Made by a program: the position numbers and the translations under genes
Notes under the pieces: generated by a model
Database searches by the model: none
Told to the model about the DNA's origin: nothing
The model's input: the letters and a program-made list of their open reading frames with translations, nothing else
In this document: positions 1 through 8,295 of the stretch, piece after piece
How the letters are laid out: the number at the start of each line of letters is the position of its first letter
Numbering within the stretch: position 1 is the first letter of the stretch
DNA from: Maricaulis sp048268525
GTDB taxonomy: Bacteria; Pseudomonadota; Alphaproteobacteria; Caulobacterales; Maricaulaceae
Reading direction: 5' to 3'
Length of the DNA stretch: 64,000 nucleotides
Assembly: GCF_048268525.1 (NCBI RefSeq)
Contig: NZ_JBLWVH010000004.1
Span: forward strand, 62,001-126,000

Positions 1-1012
1 GATCGAGATAAGGCGAACGATACTGCTCATCACCAGAGTTGCCGGTCGACCAGCCCTGGATCGGAACCACGAAGTTCGAGGTGCCCGGGGTGGAGTAGAC
101 GTCTGTCTGCCAAAGGCCCGGATTGGCGAAGTAAGATGCCAGGCTCGGAGCGCCATCGACGTAGTAGCTGAACGTCCGGACGCGGTTGATGATCGAGCCT
201 TCACACTCTGACAGCAGCGAACCGTCAGCGGCGATCTCGATGTCACGGCTACAGTAGAGCTGATCGGTCGGATCCCAGTTGGCGTCGCGGTCCTGGACCT
301 GCAGGCGCTGCTGGTGGAAGTACTCCATGGAGAACATGAAGCGGCCATTCTCGGAAGAATCGCCCAGCGTCATGTTCCAGCGATGCGAACCGCCACCGGC
401 TTCTTCCGGCGAAGACGTCACGGCACCGACACGGAAACCTTCGAACTGATCCTTCAGGATCACGTTCACAACACCGGCAACAGCGTCAGAACCGTAAACC
501 GACGATGCGCCATCCAGCAGGATGTCGACGCGAGCGATCGCGTAGGTCGGGATGATGTCGAGGTTCGGCAGCGACGGAGCGCCTTCAACGCCCGACGGTG
601 CAACCCGGCGGCCATTGATCAGCAGCAGCGTCTGGTCCGGATTCAGACCACGCAGCGAGATGGTGTTCGAGCCCGGGCCGGCGTCGGTGACGAAAGCACC
701 GGCGATGGCGTTGTCGAGCTGGACGCCCTGGGCCACGGACGACGTCTGGAGGATGGCCGCGGCGTCGATCAGACCGGCGTCACGAATTTCCTCAGCGTCG
801 ATGACCTGAAGCGGTGCCGGCGAGCTGAATGCGTCGCGGCGGATACGGGAACCGGTGATGACAATGGTGTCATCGCTGGATTCCTCGGCTTGCTCGTCTT
901 CGTCCTCGTCCTGGTTCTGTGCGTAGGCCGGCGAAATGGTCAGACCGGCGGCAGCAAAGCCAGCGAGGATGGTTGAGCGCAGAAGACGCTCACGATCCCA
1001 AATATTGCTCAC
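1..1012 (-). CDS. TonB-dependent receptor, N-terminal part (cut by window edge)
   Basis: Outer-membrane, TonB-energised importer; substrate unknown. Translating the minus strand from a GTG at 1012 gives a signal peptide ending near SPAYA, an acidic Asp/Glu-rich stretch, then a plug domain with the TonB-box-like DDTIVITGSRIRR, the plug motifs ISLRGLNPDQTLLLINGRR and a YGSDAVAGVVNV segment. About 337 codons are visible and the frame stays open to base 1, so the beta-barrel lies outside the window. The GTG is preceded by AAAGGGG seven bases upstream and by an in-frame TAA, which fixes the start. The plug resembles the large alphaproteobacterial receptors for peptides or glycans, but the substrate cannot be read from this part. 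Confidence 0.9.
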   Translation of the reverse strand, partial: MSNIWDRERLLRSTILAGFAAAGLTISPAYAQNQDEDEDEQAEESSDDTIVITGSRIRRDAFSSPAPLQVIDAEEIRDAGLIDAAAILQTSSVAQGVQLDNAIAGAFVTDAGPGSNTISLRGLNPDQTLLLINGRRVAPSGVEGAPSLPNLDIIPTYAIARVDILLDGASSVYGSDAVAGVVNVILKDQFEGFRVGAVTSSPEEAGGGSHRWNMTLGDSSENGRFMFSMEYFHQQRLQVQDRDANWDPTDQLYCSRDIEIAADGSLLSECEGSIINRVRTFSYYVDGAPSLASYFANPGLWQTDVYSTPGTSNFVVPIQGWSTGNSGDEQYRSPYLD

Positions 1013-1332
1013 GATTGTACCCCTTTGTTACGTGTCACCCGGATCCGCCTTGATGCAGAACTCGGGATGGTCGGGTAAGACCCTACCTGCCTGAACTATG
1101 TCGAAGGCCTGCTGGTGATGGAAGCAAGACTCGCTGCGCTGCCGCATTTCTGTCGTAATTGTTGCAAAAAAGTCATAGGCCATTCAGCGGGAAGCAACAT
1201 GCCGGAAAGGGCGATGCGCGCGATTTCGGAGCCGGCTGGAGGGTCGCATGCACCGATCCTGCAATCAGGTGCGACAGACGGCTTGCACTCGATGAAAGCT
1301 GGGGTTAGAACCCCGGCTCTCTTGAGACGGAT
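1013..1332. other. Intergenic region between TonB receptor and tRNA-Val
   Basis: About 320 bases without a convincing gene. It carries the ribosome binding site of the leftward TonB receptor next to 1012 and must hold the promoters of that gene and of the rightward tRNA. Short open frames here have no Shine-Dalgarno sequence and no recognisable product. I could not pick a confident -35/-10 pair. Confidence 0.5.
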
Positions 1333-1407
1333 GGGCGATTAGCTCAGCGGGAGAGCACTTCGTTGACATCGAAGGGGTCACTGGTTCAATCCCAGTATCG
1401 CCCACCA
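1333..1407 (+). tRNA. tRNA-Val (anticodon GAC)
   Basis: A full cloverleaf can be drawn: acceptor GGGCGAT pairing with ATCGCCC, D stem GCTC/GAGC, anticodon stem CTTCG/CGAAG enclosing TTGACAT (anticodon GAC, reading GUC/GUU valine codons), T arm ACTGG-TTCAATC-CCAGT, discriminator A and an encoded CCA at 1405-1407. Length is 75 with CCA. The sulfotransferase start lies only about 20 bases downstream. Confidence 0.97.
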
Positions 1408-1427
1408 TCAAGTCTCAGGTCGAAACG

Positions 1428-2339
1428 ATGCAGACACGCGCCCCGCACACCGGAACCAGCATCAACAGCTCGGCGAACAATCCCCGCATCCCGGCGACGA
1501 CCCGCCTGCCCTATGAGACCATGTCTGCCATGTTCACCTACCTTGCCCAGCAAGGCGTGGACCAGTCCGGCGACCCGCTCGGACTCGACACCGTCCAGCT
1601 GTCACGCCAATACGCGATCTGCCTCGTTCCGCGCTCTGGCAGCACTTATCTCACCCACCTCCTGAAGGAAGCCGGAGGCTTCGGATTCCCGGATGAGTGG
1701 ATGGCTATCGGGACGTGTGAGAAAGAAGCCCGCGATACAGCAGCAGCCGACTGGGACCAGCTCCTCAAGCGGATAATGGCTCGCCACGCGTCGGAGAATG
1801 GTGTCAGCGGCGTTGAGTTCGCCCTCGCCCACCTTACCTGGGGCCGACAGGCAACGGGCCGGAAGGACATACTCGATCCCGCTTGGACCTATTTCTATCT
1901 GCGCCGTCGCAATATCGTTCGCCAGGCCATTTCGATGCACGTCGCCCACCAGTCCGGCGTGCTTCACTCCTACCAGCTTGATGATGACGCACGAAAAGTG
2001 CGCGACGCCGTAATGTACGACACTCCGGCGATCCGGAACTGGATCAAGTTCCTGCACGATGAAGAACTCAAATGGGAGCGCGAGTTCGGAAGCGTCGGAA
2101 TCGAACCGGTTCGCCTTTACTACGAAGATATCACGACCCGGCCCGAGCGCGCCGTGCGACTGTTCTCCAATGTGCTCGGCTTGTCCGAGACGCCTTCCGT
2201 CAAGACCAGTCCGATTGAACGGGTCGGCACGTCGCGAACCGATGAGTGGGAAGACCGCTATCGCTTGGAGGATGGGGATTTCCTCGCATCCTTGGCGCAT
2301 CACCGGCCGTTCGTACACACACCCGTCCAGATGACCTGA
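1428..2339 (+). CDS. Stf0-type sulfotransferase
   Basis: Predicted to move a sulfuryl group from PAPS to a carbohydrate or lipid acceptor. The PAPS 5'-phosphosulfate loop is visible as PRSGSTYLTHLL at residues 68-79 of the 303-residue frame. A central YFYLRRRNIVRQAISMHVA stretch corresponds to the 3'-phosphate-binding Arg/Ser region of Stf0 proteins, and a late YYEDI motif is typical. The start is uncertain: the first ATG has no good ribosome binding site, and ATG at 1521 (MSAMFTYLAQQG) would give about 272 residues, closer to the usual Stf0 length. It stands alone between a tRNA and mrp, with no PAPS synthesis genes nearby, so the acceptor is unknown. In marine bacteria such enzymes often decorate surface glycans or glycolipids (inference). 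Confidence 0.82.
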   Translation: MQTRAPHTGTSINSSANNPRIPATTRLPYETMSAMFTYLAQQGVDQSGDPLGLDTVQLSRQYAICLVPRSGSTYLTHLLKEAGGFGFPDEWMAIGTCEKEARDTAAADWDQLLKRIMARHASENGVSGVEFALAHLTWGRQATGRKDILDPAWTYFYLRRRNIVRQAISMHVAHQSGVLHSYQLDDDARKVRDAVMYDTPAIRNWIKFLHDEELKWEREFGSVGIEPVRLYYEDITTRPERAVRLFSNVLGLSETPSVKTSPIERVGTSRTDEWEDRYRLEDGDFLASLAHHRPFVHTPVQMT

Positions 2340-2426
2340 CCTGACCGGGCCGGGCGCACTGCGTCTGCGCCCTACCGCGACGCGATCCGGATCGCTATGT
2401 CTCGCTGACCACGAGGGAGACCCGTC

Positions 2427-3512
2427 ATGGACGAGCGACTGCGCGACGCCCTGAAATCCATTACCGAGCAACAATCCGGGCGCGACCTTGTCGATGCCGG
2501 ACGGATCGAAGCGGCCGGTGTCGCCGGTGACACGGCGACGATCATCGTCAAGCCTCCGGTCGCCGGTGCTCCCGATCTCGACCGTCTCCAGCCCCGCATC
2601 GAAGACGCGGTCTCTGCACTCGACGGGATCAACCGTGTTCGCGTCGTCATGACCGCCCATCGCGACGGCCAGGGGAAATCCGCCCCCGCCGCCAAACAAG
2701 CGCGGAAACCGGCTGCCTCTGCGGCGAAGCCCGCCAAGCGGATCATTGCCGTGGCCTCGGGCAAGGGCGGCGTGGGCAAGTCCACGATTGCGGCCAACCT
2801 GGCTGTCGCACTGGCAAGGGAAGGCCTGAAGGTCGGCTTGCTGGATGCCGACATTTACGGCCCGTCCGTCCCCCGCCTGTTCGGGCTGACAGACGTGCCG
2901 GGCCTGCGCAAGACCGATGCCGGCGTCCAGCCGGTCGAGGCGCATGGCGTCAAGCTGATCTCGATGGGATTCGTCGTGAAACCGGGCGCCGCCGTCGTCT
3001 GGCGTGGCCCGATGGTCCAGGGCGCGATTCGCCAGTTCATGCTGGACACCGAGTGGGGACAGCCGGACGTCCTGATCATCGACATGCCGCCCGGAACCGG
3101 TGATGCCCAGCTGGCCATCGCCCAGGACCTGCCGGTCGACGGCGCCGTCATCGTCTCGACCCCGCAGGACCTGGCGCTTGATGACGCCCGCAAGGCCATG
3201 AGCCTTTTCGAGCAGACCCATGTGCCCCTTCTGGGCATGGTTGAGAACATGAGCGTTTTTCTCTGCCCGCATTGCGGCGAAAGCAGCCATATTTTCGGCG
3301 AAGGTGGCGTTCGCGCTGAAGCCGAACGGGCCGGCCTCGCCTATCTCGGCGACATCCCGCTTCATCCCGAATTGCGGGCGCGCTCCGATGCCGGCGAGCC
3401 GGCCGCGCTGGACGATGGACCGGTCGGCAAGGCGTTCCGCAAGGCGGCGCTTGCCGCGTTGGAAGCCGCCGACATGGTCGGCAAGCCGGCCCCGACGATC
3501 ACCGTCAGCTAG
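2427..3512 (+). CDS. mrp: Mrp/ApbC-type Fe-S cluster carrier ATPase
   Basis: P-loop ATPase of the Mrp/Nbp35 family that binds and passes on iron-sulfur clusters in the cytoplasm. Residues 1-80 form an MIP18/DUF59-like domain; an Ala/Lys-rich linker follows; the deviant Walker A SGKGGVGKST is at 111-120. A switch-like DMPPGTGDAQ motif and the cluster-ligating CPHC pair near residues 280-283 follow. Length (361) is normal for the two-domain form. The ATG has GAGGGA upstream. It is monocistronic and its 3' end overlaps the end of the convergent btuD by eight bases. Confidence 0.95.
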   Translation: MDERLRDALKSITEQQSGRDLVDAGRIEAAGVAGDTATIIVKPPVAGAPDLDRLQPRIEDAVSALDGINRVRVVMTAHRDGQGKSAPAAKQARKPAASAAKPAKRIIAVASGKGGVGKSTIAANLAVALAREGLKVGLLDADIYGPSVPRLFGLTDVPGLRKTDAGVQPVEAHGVKLISMGFVVKPGAAVVWRGPMVQGAIRQFMLDTEWGQPDVLIIDMPPGTGDAQLAIAQDLPVDGAVIVSTPQDLALDDARKAMSLFEQTHVPLLGMVENMSVFLCPHCGESSHIFGEGGVRAEAERAGLAYLGDIPLHPELRARSDAGEPAALDDGPVGKAFRKAALAALEAADMVGKPAPTITVS

Positions 3513-4266
3513 GCAGGCGCAGCCCGCCGCAGGTCAGGCCATCGGGCGCCTCCACGCCAAAGGTCCCGGTCAGCACCGATGGCTCGAGCGCCCGCGCGGG
3601 CAGGCCATCGGCCACCACCTGTCCGCTATCGAGGACGATGACCCGGTCGGCGTAACGCGCGGCGAGGTCGAGTGCGTGCAACGACACCACCACCAGCGTC
3701 CCGCTTCGGGCTTCTTCCTGCAGTATGTCCATCACGCCCAGCTGGTGCCGCACATCCAGCGCTGCCATGGGCTCGTCGAGCAGGATGGTTCCCGCCTGGA
3801 CAGAAAGCGCACGGGCCAGCAGGACCCGGGCCTTCTCACCGGACGACAGCGTATCGAAAGCCCGGCCGGCAAGGTGTTGGGCAAGCGTTCGCCCCAGCGC
3901 CGCGTCGATCGCGTCGTCGTCATGCGGCCCCGGTTTGCGAAGCGGCTTGAGGTGCGGGATGCGGCCCAGCGCGACCAGGCGACGGACGGTGATGGGCCAG
4001 CTGGCCCGACCATCCGGCGGCAGATAGGCGACCGTTCGCGCCCGTTGCCCCTCATCCATTGCCGCCAGAGACCGTCCGTCATGTCGGACATCCCCGCTGT
4101 CAGGAACGGCCAGTCCGGCGAGCAATCTGAGCAAGCTGGACTTGCCGGCCCCGTTGGGTCCCACCAGCGCCACCAGACCAGCCCCGTCGAGCGTCAGGGA
4201 CAGTTGCGAGAAAAGGTCGGTCCCGCCCGGCCTGTAGCTGACCTGGTCGACTGTCATGCGGGTCAT
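3505..4266 (-). CDS. btuD: ABC transporter ATPase, vitamin B12 uptake
   Basis: Cytoplasmic ATPase subunit that powers BtuC. In the 253-residue product the Walker A GPNGAGKSS is at 36-44, followed by the signature LSSGEKARVLLARAL, Walker B TILLDEPMAALD and an H-loop VVSLHALD. The family is shared with haem and siderophore importers; the B12 assignment rests on the cobalamin riboswitch at the head of this operon. ATG at 4266 overlaps the btuC stop as ATGA; an in-frame upstream start would add 11 unrelated residues. Last gene of btuB-F-C-D. Confidence 0.9.
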   Translation of the reverse strand: MTRMTVDQVSYRPGGTDLFSQLSLTLDGAGLVALVGPNGAGKSSLLRLLAGLAVPDSGDVRHDGRSLAAMDEGQRARTVAYLPPDGRASWPITVRRLVALGRIPHLKPLRKPGPHDDDAIDAALGRTLAQHLAGRAFDTLSSGEKARVLLARALSVQAGTILLDEPMAALDVRHQLGVMDILQEEARSGTLVVVSLHALDLAARYADRVIVLDSGQVVADGLPARALEPSVLTGTFGVEAPDGLTCGGLRLPS

Positions 4267-5243
4267 GGCGCCACCTTCTGGTTCTGGCGGACAAGCCACA
4301 GGAAAAAAGGCGCACCGATCAACGCCGTCAGCACACCAAGATAGAGCGGGATGCCTGGTCCCGAAAGCAGGCGTGTGGCGAGGTCGGCGACCACGATCAA
4401 CAGCGCGCCGCCCAGCGCGGAGGGCAGGATCAGGGCGCCCGGCTGATGTCCCACCAGCGGACGCAGCAGATGGGGCACAACCAGGCCGACAAAGCCGATC
4501 GCCCCCGCCACGGCGACACCGCCGCCGACCGCCAGGGCGGTGCCGCAGACCACCGCCATCCGCAAACGCCCCATGGAAATCCCCAGTGAACGGGCGGTCT
4601 CCTCACCCAGTCCCAGTGCATCGAGACTGCGGCCCAGCGGCGCCAGCACGACCAGGCCCGTCAGGATGACTGGCGCCGCAAAGCCCACCTCGGTCCAGCT
4701 GGCATCGTTCAGGGAGCCCATCAGCCAATAGGCGATTTCGGCGAGGGCCCAGGGATTGGAGGCGAGGTTCATCAGGAGCGCGGTGAAGGCACCGGCCGTC
4801 GCATTCACCGCAACCCCGGCCAGGATCAGCGTCGTCGCGCTGGCGCCGCGACCGGCGATCGCAAACAGGGCGGCCACACCCGAAGCCGCGCCGGCCACAC
4901 CCGCCAGTGGCAGCGCGAGGGCGAACACGGCCGAAAGCCCGAAATAGAGCGAAATCACCGCGCCCAGCCCGGCACTCGCCGACACGCCGATCACGCCCGG
5001 ATCAGCCAGCGGGTTTCGGAAAAAGCCCTGGAGAACAGCCCCGGACGCGCCCAGGCCCGCCCCGACCAGGATACCCAGCAGGACCCGCGGCAGACGCAAC
5101 TCCCACAGGATCAGCCCCGCCAGACCACGATCTCCCGCCAGCAGATCAGACAGTCCGGCTCCGCCGCTGCCGAGAAACACACTCGACACGCCCCAGACAA
5201 GCAGGCCGGCGAGCAGGGCAAGATTGAGCTTCAGATGAATCAC
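4263..5243 (-). CDS. btuC: FecCD/BtuC-type ABC permease, vitamin B12 uptake
   Basis: Inner-membrane permease of 326 residues with about ten hydrophobic segments. FecCD-family landmarks are visible: LRLPRVLLGILVGAGLGASG near residues 49-68, a GFFRNPLADPGVIGVSAS motif, and late GLVVPHLLRPLVGHQPG. Start and stop overlap its neighbours as ATGA on both sides (5243-5240 with btuF, 4266-4263 with btuD), showing tight translational coupling. Substrate assignment follows from the riboswitch and the btuB-like receptor in the same operon. Confidence 0.92.
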   Translation of the reverse strand: MIHLKLNLALLAGLLVWGVSSVFLGSGGAGLSDLLAGDRGLAGLILWELRLPRVLLGILVGAGLGASGAVLQGFFRNPLADPGVIGVSASAGLGAVISLYFGLSAVFALALPLAGVAGAASGVAALFAIAGRGASATTLILAGVAVNATAGAFTALLMNLASNPWALAEIAYWLMGSLNDASWTEVGFAAPVILTGLVVLAPLGRSLDALGLGEETARSLGISMGRLRMAVVCGTALAVGGGVAVAGAIGFVGLVVPHLLRPLVGHQPGALILPSALGGALLIVVADLATRLLSGPGIPLYLGVLTALIGAPFFLWLVRQNQKVAP

Positions 5244-6121
5244 TGCGCGCGCTCCCAGGCATCAATGGCATCGGCGATCAGTTCCGCTGCGTCGATCAGA
5301 CGTGGCCCGGCGCACGGCCAGAGACCGGCCGGAATATCGGCCCGCGCCGGATGCGCCATCAGACGTCGGTACGCGGCGTGCCGGCTGGCCCGGTTGAACG
5401 TGCTCGCATAGCCATCGATGAAAAAACTGGTCAGCACGATGTCGACATCCAGCCGCAAGGCGAACTCCGGATCTGACCGGGTCCAGCCCGTCGCTCCTTC
5501 ATCGGCCACGACATTGCGCCCGCCCGCTGCGGTGATGGCTGCATCGATATAGGTCCCGGAGCCGGCAGACCCGCCGGACACGCTCAGATAAGCGATCCGG
5601 GGAATGTCGGAACGCATGACAGCGCGATCGGCAAGCGCTGCCAGTCGCCGGTCAAGATCAGCGATCACGGCATCAACCCGATCAACGCTTTCGACAACCT
5701 CCGCCAAGGCTCGCAGATTGTGGCGGACGCCGTCGAAATCATCCGCCCAGGCAAGCTCGAACGTGCGATAGCCAGCCCGCTCCAGCAACCGCGCCGTTCG
5801 ACCGCCCTCTCCGGCACCAAAAACCGACAGGCCCGGTGACAAGGCGAGCATCCTGGCGGCATCAGGCCAGGCCTGCGGTCGTGACCGAGACCAGGGCGGA
5901 GCCGATGACACCGGCTGGTCGACCTGCCAGGACAGCGCCGAGATTGCATCCGGATCAACAAGCGCGAGGACATAGGCATCCGCGCACAGGGAGGCCGAGG
6001 CGACACCGTTGTCCGGTGTCACCTCCCGAGCCTGCACATTTCCGGCAAAGACCAGACTAGCCGTGGCTGAGGCGCAGACCGAAATAAAGGCCGCGGCCCG
6101 GCGTGTGATAGCCGAAGACAT
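5240..6121 (-). CDS. btuF: Periplasmic cobalamin-binding protein (BtuF-like)
   Basis: Type III periplasmic binding protein delivering cobalamin to BtuCD. ATG at 6121 has GAGGAG eight bases upstream and gives a signal peptide ending in NVQA; a longer frame starting at 6160 lies further inside btuB and lacks this site. The mature part starts with the family-type VASASLCADAYVLALVDPD segment and has a second lobe with the typical AAGGRNVV motif. About 293 residues. Its 5' end overlaps the 3' end of btuB by some 65 bases, which is unusually long for this operon type. Confidence 0.85.
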   Translation of the reverse strand: MSSAITRRAAAFISVCASATASLVFAGNVQAREVTPDNGVASASLCADAYVLALVDPDAISALSWQVDQPVSSAPPWSRSRPQAWPDAARMLALSPGLSVFGAGEGGRTARLLERAGYRTFELAWADDFDGVRHNLRALAEVVESVDRVDAVIADLDRRLAALADRAVMRSDIPRIAYLSVSGGSAGSGTYIDAAITAAGGRNVVADEGATGWTRSDPEFALRLDVDIVLTSFFIDGYASTFNRASRHAAYRRLMAHPARADIPAGLWPCAGPRLIDAAELIADAIDAWERAQ

Positions 6122-7955
6122 CCTGATACTCCTCGTCGAGCAGGTTATCCCCGCGCGCATAAATCTCGATACCGGACCGGATATCCCAGCGAACCTGACC
6201 GCCGACCAGTGTGTAGGCGTCCAGCGTTACGGGTTGGAATGTGCCGAAATCAGTATCGGTCTGATCACCTGTGTGATCGAGGGTCGCCGAAGCGGAGACC
6301 GGGCCATCGACGGGCGCCCAGGCGATCGTCAGTGACGCCAGGTGTTCAGGGCGGCGGATTTCGGCGGCACCGTTTTCCTCACTTTCGAGCGCGGTCAGTG
6401 ACCCGAAAAGCGACCAGTCCTGGTCGATCTCCCAGCTACCGAACACTTCAACCCCGCGCCGTGTCGAGCGTGTGATGGCGTTGAGCGCTGTTGCCGGAAA
6501 AACCGAGAAATCGGTGTAGATCTCGTCTTCCAGCTCGGACCGGAAATAGCTGGCCGAGACCCGTGCGGCCCCATCCATCAGTGTCTGATCCCAGGCAATC
6601 TCCCAGCCACGCGAACGTTCCGGCGTCAGGGCCGGGTTGCCGACAAAGAAGGCGGGGAAGAAACCGAACAACTCGTAGACGCCCGGATTCTTGACCGCCT
6701 CACCGAAATTGCCGCGAAGGCGGCCATCAACCGCCTCGAAATCCCAACCTGCGCCAACGCGCCAGGTCGTGGAATCTTCAAACAGGCTGTGCGCTTCGCG
6801 GCGGGCCGACACGGTCAGGTCAAAGAGGCCTCGAGACAATCCGTAGTCGAAGGCCAGGGCATCCGATGACAACTCGCGCGACTGGTTGGAACCGGCGCCC
6901 GGTCCGGCATGGGACTTCAACCGGTCGCGATCATGTTCGACCAGGCCGGTCAGGCGATGCTGCACCGGGCCGGTCTCCCAGTGACCGGTGATCTCATAAT
7001 GGGCTTGCAGGCGTTGCCCCAGCGAGCGGGCCGTTCGGCTGCCGGCAGAAAAGGTCTGCGACGTGTCGTCTGTCAGCTGCAGGGCGGCTTCATGACTGAG
7101 GCGGAGGCCCTGCCAGCCATGTTCGCCCAGCAATGCGGCCCGGCCGAGCACCGTATCGCCATCGCTGCGCAGATCGGCATTGTCGAGACGGCCGTCAAAG
7201 TCGGTGTCGCTGTCGTAATCGCTCTGACTTTCGATCCGGCGGACGGACGCTTCCAGTCTGACCTCCGGGATGAGGGCCAGACCGCCAGAGACGGCCAGCG
7301 ACCGGTTGTCATACCCGTCCGATTCACCACCCAGCCCAGACACGTCGATGCCGTCGCTGTGGTAGTCACTGGCGCTGACCGAGAACCAATGCCCGTCTGC
7401 AGCGGTGCCCGCGCGCAAGGCAAACCGCTGCGTTCCGAAACTGCCGGCTTCGATGCGCCCGCCGACGGTGAAGTCACCATCGGGCCGCGCCGAGTTGAGC
7501 CGGATCACGCCGCCAATCGCATCAGCACCCCACAGCGCAGATTGCTCGCCACGCGCGACCTCGATCGAGGCGAGGTCGTCGAACACATAGTGCGAGAAAT
7601 CCGCCTCGCCGGTGAACGGGTTGGACGCCTCGACGCCATCGATCAGGACCAGCACATGATTGGCTTCCGAACCGCGGGCCCGGATCTGGGTCAGGGCGCC
7701 GGGCGCTCCGGACCGCGAAACCGCCAGACCCGGCACCGCACGAAGGGCGTCGGCCGCGAAGCTCGCGCCACGAGCGTCCAGCATGGCGTCGTCGAGTAAA
7801 GTGATACTGGATGTCGCCTGCTCGGCCGGCAGGGCGATCCGGGCGGCAGTGACATAGACGACGTCTTCATCGCTGGAGGATTGGGCCAGGGCGGGGGATG
7901 CCAAGGCCAGACTTGTGGTCGCCAGACAAAGCTGGTGCCAGGTTTCGATACGCAT
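6057..7955 (-). CDS. btuB: TonB-dependent vitamin B12 receptor (BtuB-like)
   Basis: Outer-membrane receptor of about 632 residues (E. coli BtuB is slightly shorter). Signal peptide ends at SPALA; a TonB-box-like DEDVVYVTAAR follows; the plug has IRARGSEANHVLVLIDGVE and ARGEQSALWGADAIGGVI; the barrel ends in GLYFGLRLSHG. I chose ATG at 7955 because GGAG lies eight bases upstream inside the alternative five-codon longer start at 7970. The cobalamin riboswitch about 120 bases upstream on the same strand supports the B12 assignment and implies repression by adenosylcobalamin. Confidence 0.92.
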   Translation of the reverse strand: MRIETWHQLCLATTSLALASPALAQSSSDEDVVYVTAARIALPAEQATSSITLLDDAMLDARGASFAADALRAVPGLAVSRSGAPGALTQIRARGSEANHVLVLIDGVEASNPFTGEADFSHYVFDDLASIEVARGEQSALWGADAIGGVIRLNSARPDGDFTVGGRIEAGSFGTQRFALRAGTAADGHWFSVSASDYHSDGIDVSGLGGESDGYDNRSLAVSGGLALIPEVRLEASVRRIESQSDYDSDTDFDGRLDNADLRSDGDTVLGRAALLGEHGWQGLRLSHEAALQLTDDTSQTFSAGSRTARSLGQRLQAHYEITGHWETGPVQHRLTGLVEHDRDRLKSHAGPGAGSNQSRELSSDALAFDYGLSRGLFDLTVSARREAHSLFEDSTTWRVGAGWDFEAVDGRLRGNFGEAVKNPGVYELFGFFPAFFVGNPALTPERSRGWEIAWDQTLMDGAARVSASYFRSELEDEIYTDFSVFPATALNAITRSTRRGVEVFGSWEIDQDWSLFGSLTALESEENGAAEIRRPEHLASLTIAWAPVDGPVSASATLDHTGDQTDTDFGTFQPVTLDAYTLVGGQVRWDIRSGIEIYARGDNLLDEEYQDVFGYHTPGRGLYFGLRLSHG

Positions 7956-7978
7956 GTGCCACGTCTCCATAGCATTGG

Positions 7979-8005
7979 AGCCGGTGGCCAGGCTGGCCTC
8001 CGGCT
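7979..8005 (-). promoter_or_regulatory. Hairpin just upstream of btuB start, likely expression platform
   Basis: On the transcript strand, AGCCGG-A-GGCCAG faces CTGGCC-A-CCGGCT, a 12-bp GC-rich stem with a single A/A mismatch. It ends about ten bases before the GGAG of btuB. There is no U-run, so a translational rather than terminator mechanism is suggested (inference). Confidence 0.5.
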
Positions 8006-8078
8006 GGTTGCAGAGGAGTCGTCAAAAACGGGTATACCGCGCCGGTCTCGTGAGCTCCCGCACGAGCGGACAGACGAC

Positions 8079-8250
8079 AGTGACGGCAGGTCTTCCGGCT
8101 TGCGGGTCAGTGCGGATGAAGCGCCTTCCCAGGGTCGCCCCCAGTGGCTTTGTGCTTCACCGCTCGCCGCCTACGGCTGCGGGAACAGCGCTGGACTTGG
8201 CTCGAAGGCCTGACCAGCTTCCCTGTTAGTCCCGTGAGGGAACCATCACG
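8079..8250 (-). promoter_or_regulatory. Cobalamin (AdoCbl) riboswitch
   Basis: Read on the minus strand, the conserved cobalamin aptamer elements occur in order: AACAGGGAAGCTGGT, CAGCGCTGTTCCCGCAGCCGT, GGTGAAGC, GCCACTG, GGGAAGGCG, CGCAAGCC and the B12 box AGCCGGAAGACCTGCC (8085-8100). It ends about 125 bases before btuB. Binding of adenosylcobalamin is expected to shut off btuB-F-C-D. Confidence 0.97.
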
Positions 8251-8295
8251 GCGCGGACGCTATGTCGCAGCGCGCCAAAAGGCAATCAGGCAGGA

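Noticed and set aside
1333..2426. Genomic island at tRNA-Val
   Set aside because: No integrase, no direct repeat of the tRNA end and no composition change beyond one gene.
1602..3365. Long open frame (587 codons) on the minus strand
   Set aside because: It is the mirror of the sulfotransferase and mrp genes, both with clear motifs; its own product shows none and spans two unrelated genes.
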